A stretch of DNA of 64,000 nt from Arenibacter latericius DSM 15913 (GTDB lineage Bacteria > Bacteroidota > Bacteroidia > Flavobacteriales > Flavobacteriaceae). The notes below the pieces were generated by a model. The model searched no databases. It saw nothing but the letters and a program-made list of their open reading frames with translations, and was not told the DNA's origin. Shown piece after piece: positions 46,629-55,396 of this stretch. The position numbers were made by a program, and so were the translations under genes. Location of the stretch: positions 124,001 through 188,000 of the forward strand of contig NZ_AUKX01000001.1 in assembly GCF_000424985.1 (NCBI RefSeq), in the 5' to 3' direction. Each line of letters starts with the position of its first letter. Position 1 is the stretch's first letter.

Positions 46629-47285
46629 TTATACGTTAAGGTATTTATCCAAGTAATCGGATCTTTCTTTTAAGTCTTCAATAAACTGATCATCGTCGCT
46701 ACCATATAGAATGGTATAGTTGTAACGTCTAAAAGTTTGTATTACCTCATTGAGATGCTCAGATCCAATTTTAATGGTAATCTGTATAACATCATTCCTA
46801 CTATCTGTAATAAATGCTCCAATCAGCTTTTGGTTATTACTCTCTACAATCTGCGCTATTTCACTAAACGAATAATCTTTAATTCCTTTGGCTAGTACCA
46901 AAATACCTCCAGGCTCAGTAAAAAAGGGAGTGTTTATAAACAGATCTACTATATCAATTAGATCATAATAACCCAATACTTTACCTTCCTTATTCACTAC
47001 AGGCAACACATTAGCTTCATTCTTAGAGAATACCTCCAACACATCTAACCAAGAAGCCTCAGGTCTTGCCAAAAAAGTAGCTAACTGATACCTATACGCT
47101 TCAATAATCTTATCTACCTCGTAATTCTCTAAGTCATTTTTCTCTAGCGCCCCTATATACACCCCATTATCCACGACCGCTATATGCGAATAGGTAGTCT
47201 GATTAAAGAACAAGATCACTTCTTTTAAAGAGTCCGTCACTTTAAAAACAGGTACTGATGTTAATATGCTGTCTTGGATTTGCAT
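46629..47285 (-). CDS. CBS-domain protein
   Basis: The gene encodes 218 residues from the ATG at 47283-47285; longer readings lack conservation. Two CBS motifs occupy about 1-125, and the C-terminal part (about 140-215) looks like an ACT-type regulatory domain (GSEHLNEVIQTFRRYNYTILYG). The ligand is not known; CBS pairs often bind adenine nucleotides. The overlap-range spacing with nadK (8 bases) suggests a link to NAD or adenylate status. Confidence 0.85.
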   Translation of the reverse strand: MQIQDSILTSVPVFKVTDSLKEVILFFNQTTYSHIAVVDNGVYIGALEKNDLENYEVDKIIEAYRYQLATFLARPEASWLDVLEVFSKNEANVLPVVNKEGKVLGYYDLIDIVDLFINTPFFTEPGGILVLAKGIKDYSFSEIAQIVESNNQKLIGAFITDSRNDVIQITIKIGSEHLNEVIQTFRRYNYTILYGSDDDQFIEDLKERSDYLDKYLNV

Positions 47286-47519
47286 GACTTTGATTTGTAT
47301 TATAACGCAAAATACTAATAAAATATCCGTAGCACCAAAATTGACACAAGTATTATTGCGTAAGAAATTAACTTCACTCTTATCACTTAGCACAGACTAC
47401 GCCTATAACTTAGCTGATAACCTTCTCTCAACTCTTCGTCCAAAAAATGCAATTGCTCTTATTGAACGCGTTAGATAAATTCTTTCACTGTATAAATTAC
47501 AAAAGGTATGCCTAATTTG

Positions 47520-47527
47520 TATTTTTG
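47520..47527 (+). promoter_or_regulatory. -7 box that sets the pdxJ start
   Basis: TATTTTTG matches TAnnTTTG exactly and lies 22 bases before the pdxJ ATG at 47550. Transcription from it would begin downstream of the in-frame ATG at 47508, which rules out that longer start. Confidence 0.55.
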
Positions 47528-47549
47528 TCATCTAAATACAAGAAAAGAT

Positions 47550-48263
47550 ATGACTAAGCTTAGCGTTAACGTAAATAAAATTGCAACAATTAGAAATTCT
47601 AGGGGAGGAAACGTTCCTAACCTGGTAAAAGCAGCCCAAAATATTGAAGGATTTGGCGCTCAAGGAATAACTATACATCCAAGACCGGATGAAAGACACA
47701 TCACCTACCAAGACACTAGAGATCTAAAAAAGGTGGTTACAACAGAATTTAATATAGAAGGCAACCCCATTCCTAAATTTATTGAGCTTGTACTAGAGGT
47801 AAAACCTACCCAAGTTACTTTGGTGCCAGATGATGTAGATGCCATCACCTCAAATGAAGGCTGGGATACTATAAAACATAAAGATTTTCTTAAGGAAGTT
47901 ATTCAAACCTTTAAAAATAATGGAATCCGCACCTCTATTTTTGTAGATCCAGATCCAACTATGATTGAAGGTGCTGCATTAACAGGAACAGACCGAATTG
48001 AATTATACACAGAAAGCTATGCCATTGAATACGATAACGGCAACAAAGACGGAGTACTTCCCTTTGTAGAAGCAGCTAAACTTGCTCATAAATTAGGCTT
48101 GGGAATTAATGCAGGGCACGACTTAAGCCTAGACAATATTCAGTTCTTTAAAGAAAGTGTTCCTCATCTTTTGGAAGTTTCTATTGGGCATGCCTTAATT
48201 TCCGAATCGCTCTACTTAGGATTAGAGAACGTTGTAAATATGTATCTAAATAAATTAAAATAA
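47550..48263 (+). CDS. pdxJ: Pyridoxine 5'-phosphate synthase
   Basis: This 237-residue TIM-barrel enzyme condenses 1-deoxyxylulose 5-phosphate with 3-amino-2-oxopropyl phosphate to make pyridoxine 5'-phosphate. LSVNVNKIATIRNSRGG (start), GITIHPRPDERHI near residue 43, ELYTESYA near residue 150, and the GHDLSLDNI/SIGHAL segments near the end are typical of PdxJ. It supplies PLP for enzymes such as metY and metZ in the window. A hydrolase gene follows after 3 bases. Confidence 0.96.
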   Translation: MTKLSVNVNKIATIRNSRGGNVPNLVKAAQNIEGFGAQGITIHPRPDERHITYQDTRDLKKVVTTEFNIEGNPIPKFIELVLEVKPTQVTLVPDDVDAITSNEGWDTIKHKDFLKEVIQTFKNNGIRTSIFVDPDPTMIEGAALTGTDRIELYTESYAIEYDNGNKDGVLPFVEAAKLAHKLGLGINAGHDLSLDNIQFFKESVPHLLEVSIGHALISESLYLGLENVVNMYLNKLK

Positions 48264-48266
48264 CTC

Positions 48267-49037
48267 ATGGAAATACTACATTCTAATATAATTGGCAAAG
48301 GAGAACCCATTCATATCTTGCATGGATTTTTAGGAATGCTAGATAATTGGAAAACCATAGGAAATAAATACGCTGAAGAAGGCTTTGAGGTTCATTTAAT
48401 AGACCAGCGTAATCACGGAAAAAGCTTTCACTCCCCCGAGTTTAACTACGATGTTTTGGCAGCAGATCTAGACCGTTACATGACCCATCACAATATTCCT
48501 AGCGCCACTGTTCTAGGCCATAGTATGGGTGGAAAAACTGCCATGCTATTTGCGTGCAAGTATCCTGAAAAAGTAAAGAAATTAATAGTAGCAGATATTG
48601 CACCAAAATACTACCCACCACATCACCAAGACATCCTTAATGGACTAAATGCCATTAATGTCCGCGAGATAGCTTCTAGACAAGAGGCAGATAAAAGATT
48701 GGCCACACACATTAGTCAACCCGGAGTGCGACAGTTTTTACTCAAGAATCTATATTGGGTAGAAAAAGGAGTGTTAGATTTTAGGTTTAATCTAGAGGTC
48801 CTAAGCGAACGCATGGAAGAGGTAGGCGAAAATATAGGCACCACCGATTCCTATTCCGGACCAACCTTGTTTTTAAGAGGAGACAAATCGGAATATATTA
48901 CCGATGCTGATATGACAGAAATAAAAAAGCATTTCCCAAAGGCTAATTTAGAAACTATTGACAATGCCGGACATTGGCTACACGCCGAAAATCCAAAGCA
49001 ATTTTTAGCAAAATCTATCCCTTTTATAAAGGAATAA
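48267..49037 (+). CDS. Alpha/beta-fold hydrolase (YbfF-like)
   Basis: This 256-residue esterase-type hydrolase has the nucleophile elbow GHSMGG (Ser near residue 92), HGFLG oxyanion region near residue 18, and a catalytic His in NAGHWLHAE near residue 236. The substrate is unknown. The ATG lies 3 bases after the pdxJ stop, so it is co-transcribed with it. Confidence 0.9.
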   Translation: MEILHSNIIGKGEPIHILHGFLGMLDNWKTIGNKYAEEGFEVHLIDQRNHGKSFHSPEFNYDVLAADLDRYMTHHNIPSATVLGHSMGGKTAMLFACKYPEKVKKLIVADIAPKYYPPHHQDILNGLNAINVREIASRQEADKRLATHISQPGVRQFLLKNLYWVEKGVLDFRFNLEVLSERMEEVGENIGTTDSYSGPTLFLRGDKSEYITDADMTEIKKHFPKANLETIDNAGHWLHAENPKQFLAKSIPFIKE

Positions 49038-49165
49038 CCAATTGCTAGACACAATCACGGCATTCTTTTACAGTTGAGCTTACTAATAAGGGATACAAAA
49101 AACATATCTAGTTTTATACTTACAGAGGTTAGCTTCAAAAATAAATTCTTAAGTTTAACATAATC

Positions 49166-49187
49166 AAAAAAAAAAAAAAAAAAAAAA
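49166..49187 (+). repeat. 22-A homopolymer tract
   Basis: A run of 22 consecutive A lies 28 bases before the next ATG and is followed by more A-rich DNA. Such tracts are prone to slippage and could tune promoter spacing or curvature; a sequencing length error is also possible. Confidence 0.9.
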
Positions 49188-49215
49188 GAAAAACCTTAAC
49201 TAAAAAAAAACACCT

Positions 49216-49560
49216 ATGAAATTATTATTAAGAGTACTTCTTAGCGCAATTGCCGTAGTTATTTTAGCTAATATTCTACCTGGAGTAGGTGTAAGCAGTT
49301 ACGGAACCGCTATAATTGTTGCCATAGTACTAGGACTTTTAAACTACATTGTAAAACCCATCCTAGTCATTTTCACCCTACCTGTAACAATCCTTACCCT
49401 TGGGCTTTTCCTTCTTATAATCAACGCCATAATAATACTTTTGGCAGACAGTTTAGTACAAGGTTTTACAGTAGACAATATATGGTGGGCACTCCTTTTT
49501 AGCCTATTACTATCTTTTCTTCAATCGCTATTTTACAGCCTCCTTAACGACGACAAATAG
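49216..49560 (+). CDS. Phage-holin-family-4-like membrane protein
   Basis: This 114-residue protein has four hydrophobic segments spanning almost all its length and matches the bacterial chromosomal phage_holin_4_2 family (YvlD-like) by its GLLNYIVKPILVI and LPVTILTLGLFLLIINA stretches. No phage genes lie nearby, so the name reflects fold only; the function is not known. Confidence 0.85.
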   Translation: MKLLLRVLLSAIAVVILANILPGVGVSSYGTAIIVAIVLGLLNYIVKPILVIFTLPVTILTLGLFLLIINAIIILLADSLVQGFTVDNIWWALLFSLLLSFLQSLFYSLLNDDK

Positions 49561-49598
49561 CTTTATGATACCTTTATGACAATCAGTGGTTTAAAAAC

Positions 49599-49629
49599 TT
49601 GTTGAAGATTATAAAATATAGTACTTTTG
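49599..49629 (+). promoter_or_regulatory. Promoter of tig
   Basis: TTG (49602-49604) is followed 17 bases later by TACTTTTG (49622-49629), a perfect -7 box. The start of transcription would be near 49636, 29 bases before the tig ATG. Confidence 0.7.
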
Positions 49630-49664
49630 CGTCCCATTTTATTTTAGCAAAATACAGATAACAA

Positions 49665-50987
49665 ATGAATATCACTAAAGAGCAGATAGACGAACTAAAT
49701 GCAGTAGTTACAGTTGCGGTAACCAAGGAGGATTATTTCGACAAGGTTGAGTCCATCTTAAAGGATTACAGAAAGCAAGCCAACATCCCTGGTTTCAGAA
49801 AAGGTCAGGTTCCTATGGGACTAATCAAAAAGCAATACGGAAAAGCTGTTTTGGTAGATGAGGTGAACAAACTTTTGCAAGACAATTTGAACAAATATCT
49901 TACAGAAGAAAAGCTTGATGTCTTAGGAAATCCTATCCCCAAACAACAAGACAATTTTGATTGGGATGCGGAAAATTTTGCATTCGAATTTGAATTGGGA
50001 CTTGCCCCTAAATTTGAGGTGGACCTAAAAACCAAAGAGGCCATCACACATTACAAAATCACTGCAGACGAAAAGATGATTAACGAGCAAGTTGAGCGTC
50101 TTCAGAAGCAATACGGAAAATTGATCAGCAAAAGCGAGGTAAGCGAAAAAGACGAGGTTAATGGAATTTTTGCTAACGAAGCTGAAGAAATTGACAATAA
50201 GACCGTTATAGAGATTGAAAATATCAAAAATAAAAAAGCTTTAGAAAGCCTTTTAGGTAAAAAAGTTGGTGATGTAGTTACCCTTAGCACTAAAGACCTA
50301 TTTAAAGAAGACTATTTATTAGGTAGCGCTTTAGGTGTAGATGCAGATAAAGCCAAGGATTTAGATATAGAGGTTACTTTTACTATTGAGGAAATCAACG
50401 AAAAAGAACCTGCTAAATTAGACCAAGAGTTTTTCGACAAATTATTCGGAGAAGGTAAAGTTACTTCAGAAGAAGAATTGAAAACAAGAATTAAAGAAGA
50501 TTCTGAAAAGCAATTTGAGCAACAATCAGATCAAAAGTTGCTTAATGATATTACAGAGCACTTTATAGAGACCATTAAGTTTGATCTTCCTACGGAATTC
50601 TTAACTAAATGGATTCAGACTACTGGCGAAACACCTTTAACAGAGGAGGAAGCGGCAGAAGAATTTGAAAAATCTGAAAAAGGATTACGTTATCAATTGA
50701 TTGAAGGAAAAATCATTGAGCAAAATGAAATCCAGATTCAATTTGAAGAGCTTAAAGAGTTTGCTAAAGGCTTTATAAAGCAACAAATGGCTCAATTTGG
50801 TCAGTTAGATCCAAAAGAAGAGGAGTTAGACAATATAGCTGCTAGGGTTCTTTCTAATCAAGACGAGGTTAAAAGATTAAGCGAGCAACTTATGAGTGAG
50901 AAACTATTGGCTCTTTACAAAGAAAAAGCTAATCTAAAGCCAAAAGAAGTTACTTACGAAGATTTCGTAAAAGAAGTATACGGGTAA
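49665..50987 (+). CDS. tig: Trigger factor
   Basis: This 440-residue ribosome-bound chaperone has the ribosome-docking motif GFRKGQVP near residues 44-51. A PPIase/FKBP-like middle (about 150-245) and a helical C-terminal chaperone domain follow. The middle domain is divergent from typical FKBP active sites, as often in Bacteroidota. It is the first gene of the tig-clpP-clpX string. Confidence 0.95.
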   Translation: MNITKEQIDELNAVVTVAVTKEDYFDKVESILKDYRKQANIPGFRKGQVPMGLIKKQYGKAVLVDEVNKLLQDNLNKYLTEEKLDVLGNPIPKQQDNFDWDAENFAFEFELGLAPKFEVDLKTKEAITHYKITADEKMINEQVERLQKQYGKLISKSEVSEKDEVNGIFANEAEEIDNKTVIEIENIKNKKALESLLGKKVGDVVTLSTKDLFKEDYLLGSALGVDADKAKDLDIEVTFTIEEINEKEPAKLDQEFFDKLFGEGKVTSEEELKTRIKEDSEKQFEQQSDQKLLNDITEHFIETIKFDLPTEFLTKWIQTTGETPLTEEEAAEEFEKSEKGLRYQLIEGKIIEQNEIQIQFEELKEFAKGFIKQQMAQFGQLDPKEEELDNIAARVLSNQDEVKRLSEQLMSEKLLALYKEKANLKPKEVTYEDFVKEVYG

Positions 50988-51106
50988 TTCACCTGAATAT
51001 AGAAGAAAACCAAAGCTGTATTAAGGAGTGGCCATTTATGAAATATTATTTGGCCCTACCTTAACAGCAGTTAAGGTTAAATTACACGAAAAATAAGTAT
51101 ATTTAC

Positions 51107-51139
51107 AGTGTCGGAGAATTTATTTTCGACACTTTTTTT
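51107..51139 (+). terminator. Terminator between tig and clpP
   Basis: AGTGTCG (51107-51113) and CGACACT (51127-51133) form a seven-bp stem followed by a T-run to 51139. It lies 26 bases before the clpP ATG, so clpP would be transcribed from read-through or from a promoter in the same gap. Confidence 0.8.
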
Positions 51140-51164
51140 ATCTTATAAAACCTCGATTTAAAAT

Positions 51165-51848
51165 ATGGATTACGGGAAAGAATTTAAAAACTACGCAATT
51201 AAGCATCAAGGGATCAACAGCATGTACTATGACAGTATATTGAATAGCATGTACCCTACTAACCTAACCCCGAATATTATAGAGGAAAGACAACTAAATG
51301 CAGTAGCAATGGATGTTTTCTCTAGACTGATGATGGACAGGATTATTTTCTTGGGAACAGGTATTAACGATCAAGTTGCGAATATAGTACAAGCACAATT
51401 GCTTTTCCTAGAAAGTACCGATGCATCCAAGGATATCCAAATATATATTAACTCTCCTGGAGGAAGCGTATATGCAGGATTAGGTATCTATGATACCATG
51501 CAGTTTATAAAACCAGACGTAGCAACTATCTGTACAGGAATGGCCGCCTCTATGGGCGCTGTTTTATTATGTGCTGGTGAAAAAGGCAAGCGAAGTGGTC
51601 TTACGCACTCTAGAGTAATGATTCATCAACCATTAGGTGGTGCGCAAGGACAGGCTAGTGACATTGAAATTACCGCAAGGGAAATTTTAAAATTAAAAGA
51701 TGAACTTTATCAAATAATTGCCAAACATTCTGGTCAACCCTTAGAAAAAGTTAGCGATGATAGTGATAGAGATTATTGGATGAAAGCCAACGAAGCTAAA
51801 GAGTACGGAATGATTGATGAAATCCTAGTAAGGGATTCTCAAGAGTAA
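51165..51848 (+). CDS. clpP: ATP-dependent Clp protease proteolytic subunit
   Basis: This 227-residue serine protease has the catalytic Ser in [12 protein letters not shown] near residue 127 and the His in MIHQPLGG near residue 151. An N-terminal extension of about 25 residues precedes the core. It forms the Clp barrel with ClpX downstream, which starts 92 bases after its stop. Confidence 0.97.
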   Translation: MDYGKEFKNYAIKHQGINSMYYDSILNSMYPTNLTPNIIEERQLNAVAMDVFSRLMMDRIIFLGTGINDQVANIVQAQLLFLESTDASKDIQIYINSPGGSVYAGLGIYDTMQFIKPDVATICTGMAASMGAVLLCAGEKGKRSGLTHSRVMIHQPLGGAQGQASDIEITAREILKLKDELYQIIAKHSGQPLEKVSDDSDRDYWMKANEAKEYGMIDEILVRDSQE

Positions 51849-51940
51849 CGACTAAGTCATCTGAAAAGATGGTGATGCCCAAACTGGCACACCAAAAGAA
51901 CGAGTAACATCGTTCCTATTATTGAATGTGATATAATGAT

Positions 51941-53176
51941 ATGGCAAAAGAAAATTTAGAATGCTCTTTTTGTGGGAGAAAAAAACCGGAGACCAATTTA
52001 TTGATTGCAGGGTTGGACGCTCATATCTGTGACCGTTGTATAGAACAGGCACATGGTATAGTTGCGGAAGAATCTAAGCAGACAAAAAATCAGGACCTAT
52101 CTTCGGAGCTAGTCCTAAAAAAGCCTATAGAAATTAAGGAGTTTTTAGACACTTATATAATTGGCCAGGACAGAACTAAAAGAGTAATGTCTGTAGCTGT
52201 TTACAATCACTACAAAAGATTGTTGCAGCCTAACAGCAAGGAAGACGATATAGAAATCCAAAAGAGTAACATTATAATGGCAGGGCAAACCGGGACTGGA
52301 AAGACCCTAATTGCCAAGACCATAGCTAAAATGCTTAATGTACCTTTAACTATAGTGGATGCAACGGTTCTTACTGAAGCAGGTTATGTTGGGGAAGACG
52401 TAGAAAGTATTCTAACCCGCTTATTACAAGCTGCAGATTATAATTTAGAAAAGGCAGAACGTGGTATTGTTTTTATCGATGAAATTGATAAAATTGCTCG
52501 AAAAAGCGACAATCCTTCTATTACCAGAGACGTTTCTGGAGAAGGGGTTCAGCAAGGACTTCTTAAATTATTGGAGGGAACTGTAGTTAATGTACCACCA
52601 AAAGGAGGTAGAAAACATCCCGACCAAAAATTTATTGAGGTAAATACGGAAAATATCCTTTTTATAGCTGGAGGTGCTTTTGATGGTATTGAGCGTATCA
52701 TCACTAAAAGGTTGAATATGCAAGCAGTTGGATACAGTGCTTCTAGAGCGGAAGATAAGGTAGACAACGAAAATATTCTTCAATATATAATCCCAAAAGA
52801 CCTAAAAGACTTTGGATTAATTCCAGAAATAATAGGAAGACTTCCGGTACTTACTCACATGAATCCATTGGATAAGGAAACCTTGAAGGCCATTTTAACG
52901 GAACCTAAGAATGCTATCATCAAACAATATGAGAAGTTATTCAAAATGGACGATATCTCTTTTGAAATAACAGATCAGGCATTAGATTATATCGTAGACA
53001 AAGCCATTGAATACAAATTAGGTGCTAGGGGACTTCGTTCCTTATGTGAGGCGATTTTTACGGATGCTATGTTTGAGCTTCCTAGTTCGGAAGAAACAAC
53101 CTTTAAGGTTAGCAAATCTTACGCAGAAGAAAAGCTATCCTATGAAACAATAAACAAATTAAAAGCAGTCTCTTAA
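51941..53176 (+). CDS. clpX: ATP-dependent Clp protease ATP-binding subunit ClpX
   Basis: This 411-residue AAA+ unfoldase has the N-terminal zinc finger with C8, C11, C30 and C33, Walker A GQTGTGKT near residue 113, Walker B FIDEIDK near residue 178, and the sensor-2 GARGLR near residue 366. It feeds substrates to ClpP. The last codons overlap its terminator stem. Confidence 0.98.
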   Translation: MAKENLECSFCGRKKPETNLLIAGLDAHICDRCIEQAHGIVAEESKQTKNQDLSSELVLKKPIEIKEFLDTYIIGQDRTKRVMSVAVYNHYKRLLQPNSKEDDIEIQKSNIIMAGQTGTGKTLIAKTIAKMLNVPLTIVDATVLTEAGYVGEDVESILTRLLQAADYNLEKAERGIVFIDEIDKIARKSDNPSITRDVSGEGVQQGLLKLLEGTVVNVPPKGGRKHPDQKFIEVNTENILFIAGGAFDGIERIITKRLNMQAVGYSASRAEDKVDNENILQYIIPKDLKDFGLIPEIIGRLPVLTHMNPLDKETLKAILTEPKNAIIKQYEKLFKMDDISFEITDQALDYIVDKAIEYKLGARGLRSLCEAIFTDAMFELPSSEETTFKVSKSYAEEKLSYETINKLKAVS

Positions 53177-53190
53177 GACTGCTTTTTTTT
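53161..53190 (+). terminator. Terminator overlapping the clpX stop codon
   Basis: AAAAGCAGTCT (53161-53171) pairs perfectly with AGACTGCTTTT (53176-53186) across a CTTA loop, followed by more T. The TAA stop is at 53174-53176, so the stem uses coding bases. Confidence 0.88.
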
Positions 53191-53331
53191 ATTCTTACAA
53201 TACCCTACCCCCAAGACCTGCGTAGATTACCACCACACCACCAATAGCAATAACAACATACACCACCTTTAACTACTGAAAACCTTTGATGGATGTCTAA
53301 ACATAATAGGACTCCAATTAAAATGATACCA

Positions 53332-54474
53332 TTACGCTTTATAATGTGCGATAACCCTTAGCTGCTGCTCTATAGTTCGCCTAATATTCTCTAAAGTAAA
53401 TTCCGAATCCATTGCTTGCTCCAAGCTTACTGGATATGGCAATAAGGGTAAAACTGAAAGAAAACCTGCCTCATTCAATTCCTCAACTGCATTTACACTG
53501 CCTCCAATTGCTATTACAGGAATTCCTTGCTTTTTCGCAACTTTAAGAATACCTGCTGGAGTTTTCCCCATTCCCGTCTGCGCATCTAACTTTCCCTCTC
53601 CAGTTATAATCAGTTCTGCACCTCTTATTAAATCAGCAAATTCTATTGCATCCAAGACCACTTCAATACCAAGTTTTAAACTAGCATTTAAAAACCCAAG
53701 AAATCCCCCACCCACACCACCAGCAGCTCCTGCACCAGGTACCGAATTCACATCCTTATTAAACTTTTCCTTAATCACCTTTGCAAAACGACTCAAACCT
53801 TTATCCAATTCAAGTATCATTTGGTCATCTGCTCCCTTTTGATGGGCATATACGTGGGCAGCACCATTACTTCCCGATAACGGATTATTTACATCACAAG
53901 CAATAGTAAAACTAGCCTCTCTTACACTAGGTAGGACCTCTGTATCATCAATAGCACATATCTCATTTAATATTTGTCCGCCATAACCCAATTCTTCTCC
54001 TTTAGTGTCTAAAAATTTAAACCCTAAGGCTTGCAACATCCCCGTACCCCCATCATTGGTAGCACTTCCTCCAACACCAATTAAAAACTTTCTGCATCCT
54101 TTATCTAAAGCATCTCTTATTAATTCTCCCGTACCATATGTTGAAGTTAGCATGGGATTACGCTTATCCTGCGGAATTAAAGTTAAACCGCTTGCAGCTG
54201 CCATTTCAATAATAGCCGTATAAGAATCCTTAATAATACCGTATTGCGCTAAAACCGGCTCTAATAGCGGTCCATTGACCGTGCAGGAAACCAATTCTCC
54301 CTTTAATATACTAACCAAAGCTGTTAAGGTACCTTCTCCTCCATCCCCTACTGGAATTTTAATTACCTCACAATCTGGAAAGACTTTATGAATAGCTAAT
54401 TCGGAATTTTCAGCAATTTCCATTGACGAGACACTTCCTTTAAAAGAATCGCTAGCTACAACTATTTTATTCAT
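53332..54474 (-). CDS. Glycerate kinase
   Basis: The gene encodes 380 residues from the ATG at 54472-54474, since the frame upstream has only a GTG. The GarK/GlxK-type fold is marked by VVASDSFKGS (start), GDGGEGT near residue 48, GVGGSATNDGGTGM near residue 133, and GEGKLDAQT near residue 287. It phosphorylates glycerate from serine or glyoxylate metabolism to 2-phosphoglycerate. It is a lone gene with no metabolic partner next to it. Confidence 0.94.
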   Translation of the reverse strand: MNKIVVASDSFKGSVSSMEIAENSELAIHKVFPDCEVIKIPVGDGGEGTLTALVSILKGELVSCTVNGPLLEPVLAQYGIIKDSYTAIIEMAAASGLTLIPQDKRNPMLTSTYGTGELIRDALDKGCRKFLIGVGGSATNDGGTGMLQALGFKFLDTKGEELGYGGQILNEICAIDDTEVLPSVREASFTIACDVNNPLSGSNGAAHVYAHQKGADDQMILELDKGLSRFAKVIKEKFNKDVNSVPGAGAAGGVGGGFLGFLNASLKLGIEVVLDAIEFADLIRGAELIITGEGKLDAQTGMGKTPAGILKVAKKQGIPVIAIGGSVNAVEELNEAGFLSVLPLLPYPVSLEQAMDSEFTLENIRRTIEQQLRVIAHYKA

Positions 54475-54768
54475 ATGCACACGCTATATCACCTTACACC
54501 TAGTAGTAAGTGAATTCTTGTTTCTTATGTATCAACGTTATTTAAAGGAGCTACTAATTTGCCCCCTGCTTGTTAACCATTCAATTATACAAAATAATAG
54601 CTTAGCGAATTTTCGAGCTACCTCCTAACCCCTCTTAATTTGGTAAAATATTTTTATAGCTCACACTAAACAACTCCAGACATAAACCCAATAATTCATG
54701 ATCAAAAAAAAGCCACCTCAAAATTTTGAGACGGCTATATTCTATTCTTTTACCACAAGTACAAAAGT
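54475..54768. other. Intergenic DNA with one terminator
   Basis: The only element seen is a hairpin at 54711-54736: AGCC and CTCAAAA arms pair with TTTTGAG and GGCT across a two-base internal mismatch. It suits termination of the minus-strand gene at 54769. No small gene is evident. Confidence 0.5.
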
Positions 54769-55314
54769 CTAGGCTACGAATTCTTTGTCAGCAACCTTAG
54801 ACAAAAGATCCTGACACACTTTATCAATAATTTTCTCATCGCTATATAGGTCGTGTCCAAAACCTTGGATTATCTCGTTATTTACCCCTACAAGATCCAT
54901 CCATTCTTGGGAAGGTTTACACTCATCATTCTCCCCGTATAGCAATTTAATATTAACTAGGGGTAGTTGCGTTTCTAATCCCAACCTAGAACTAGATATG
55001 GCATATAAGGATTTCATAGGCACTCCTTTTAGCGCAGCTTTCCAAGCGATTGCTCCTCCTGCACCAAAAGTTAAATAATGACTAGGGACTTTTTCATTCT
55101 TTAACAAGTGAGCAACTGCAGTAGCTATACCACCACTATCAAACTCGTTACCTACATTCTCATCAGAATTTATCGTTACCTTAATATTTGCTAATTGCTG
55201 TGAATCGTAGAAGGCAATATCATAATATTCTCGCAGCCTCCCCAAATAAGATGTAATCCACATTCCCCTTTTTGTACCCCACATGTCCGAAAGTATCACT
55301 AATCTTTTACCCAT
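54769..55314 (-). CDS. Alpha/beta-hydrolase-like protein lacking the nucleophile
   Basis: The protein has 181 residues. It has the beta-strand/elbow pattern of a small alpha/beta hydrolase (VILSDMWGTKRG near 6, the elbow LTFGAGG at 81-87, and GFGHDLYSDE near 152). The elbow position that is Ser in active enzymes (as in GFSAGG) is Gly84, so hydrolase activity is unlikely, though the His at the C-terminus is kept. No function is known. It lies upstream of a terminator and downstream of the GH3 gene. Confidence 0.7.
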   Translation of the reverse strand: MGKRLVILSDMWGTKRGMWITSYLGRLREYYDIAFYDSQQLANIKVTINSDENVGNEFDSGGIATAVAHLLKNEKVPSHYLTFGAGGAIAWKAALKGVPMKSLYAISSSRLGLETQLPLVNIKLLYGENDECKPSQEWMDLVGVNNEIIQGFGHDLYSDEKIIDKVCQDLLSKVADKEFVA

Positions 55315-55366
55315 AACTATGTTTTTAGATTATTAAAATGGGGAGAGGTTGACTCAACAATAACAA

Positions 55367-55392
55367 GGTGCGCATTTTTATGAATACGCACC
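55367..55392 (-). terminator. Hairpin after GH3 gene
   Basis: GGTGCG (55367-55372) and CGCACC (55387-55392) form a six-bp GC-rich stem 4 bases beyond the GH3 stop; the T-tract is weak, so a leaky terminator is likely. Confidence 0.55.
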
Positions 55393-55396
55393 CTAT

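Noticed and set aside
47508-47549. Longer pdxJ start
   Set aside because: A perfect -7 box lies downstream of that ATG, and the PdxJ family starts at the later one.
49216-49560. Prophage remnant suggested by a holin-like protein
   Set aside because: No other phage genes or att-like repeats lie near; YvlD/holin-4 proteins are common chromosomal genes.
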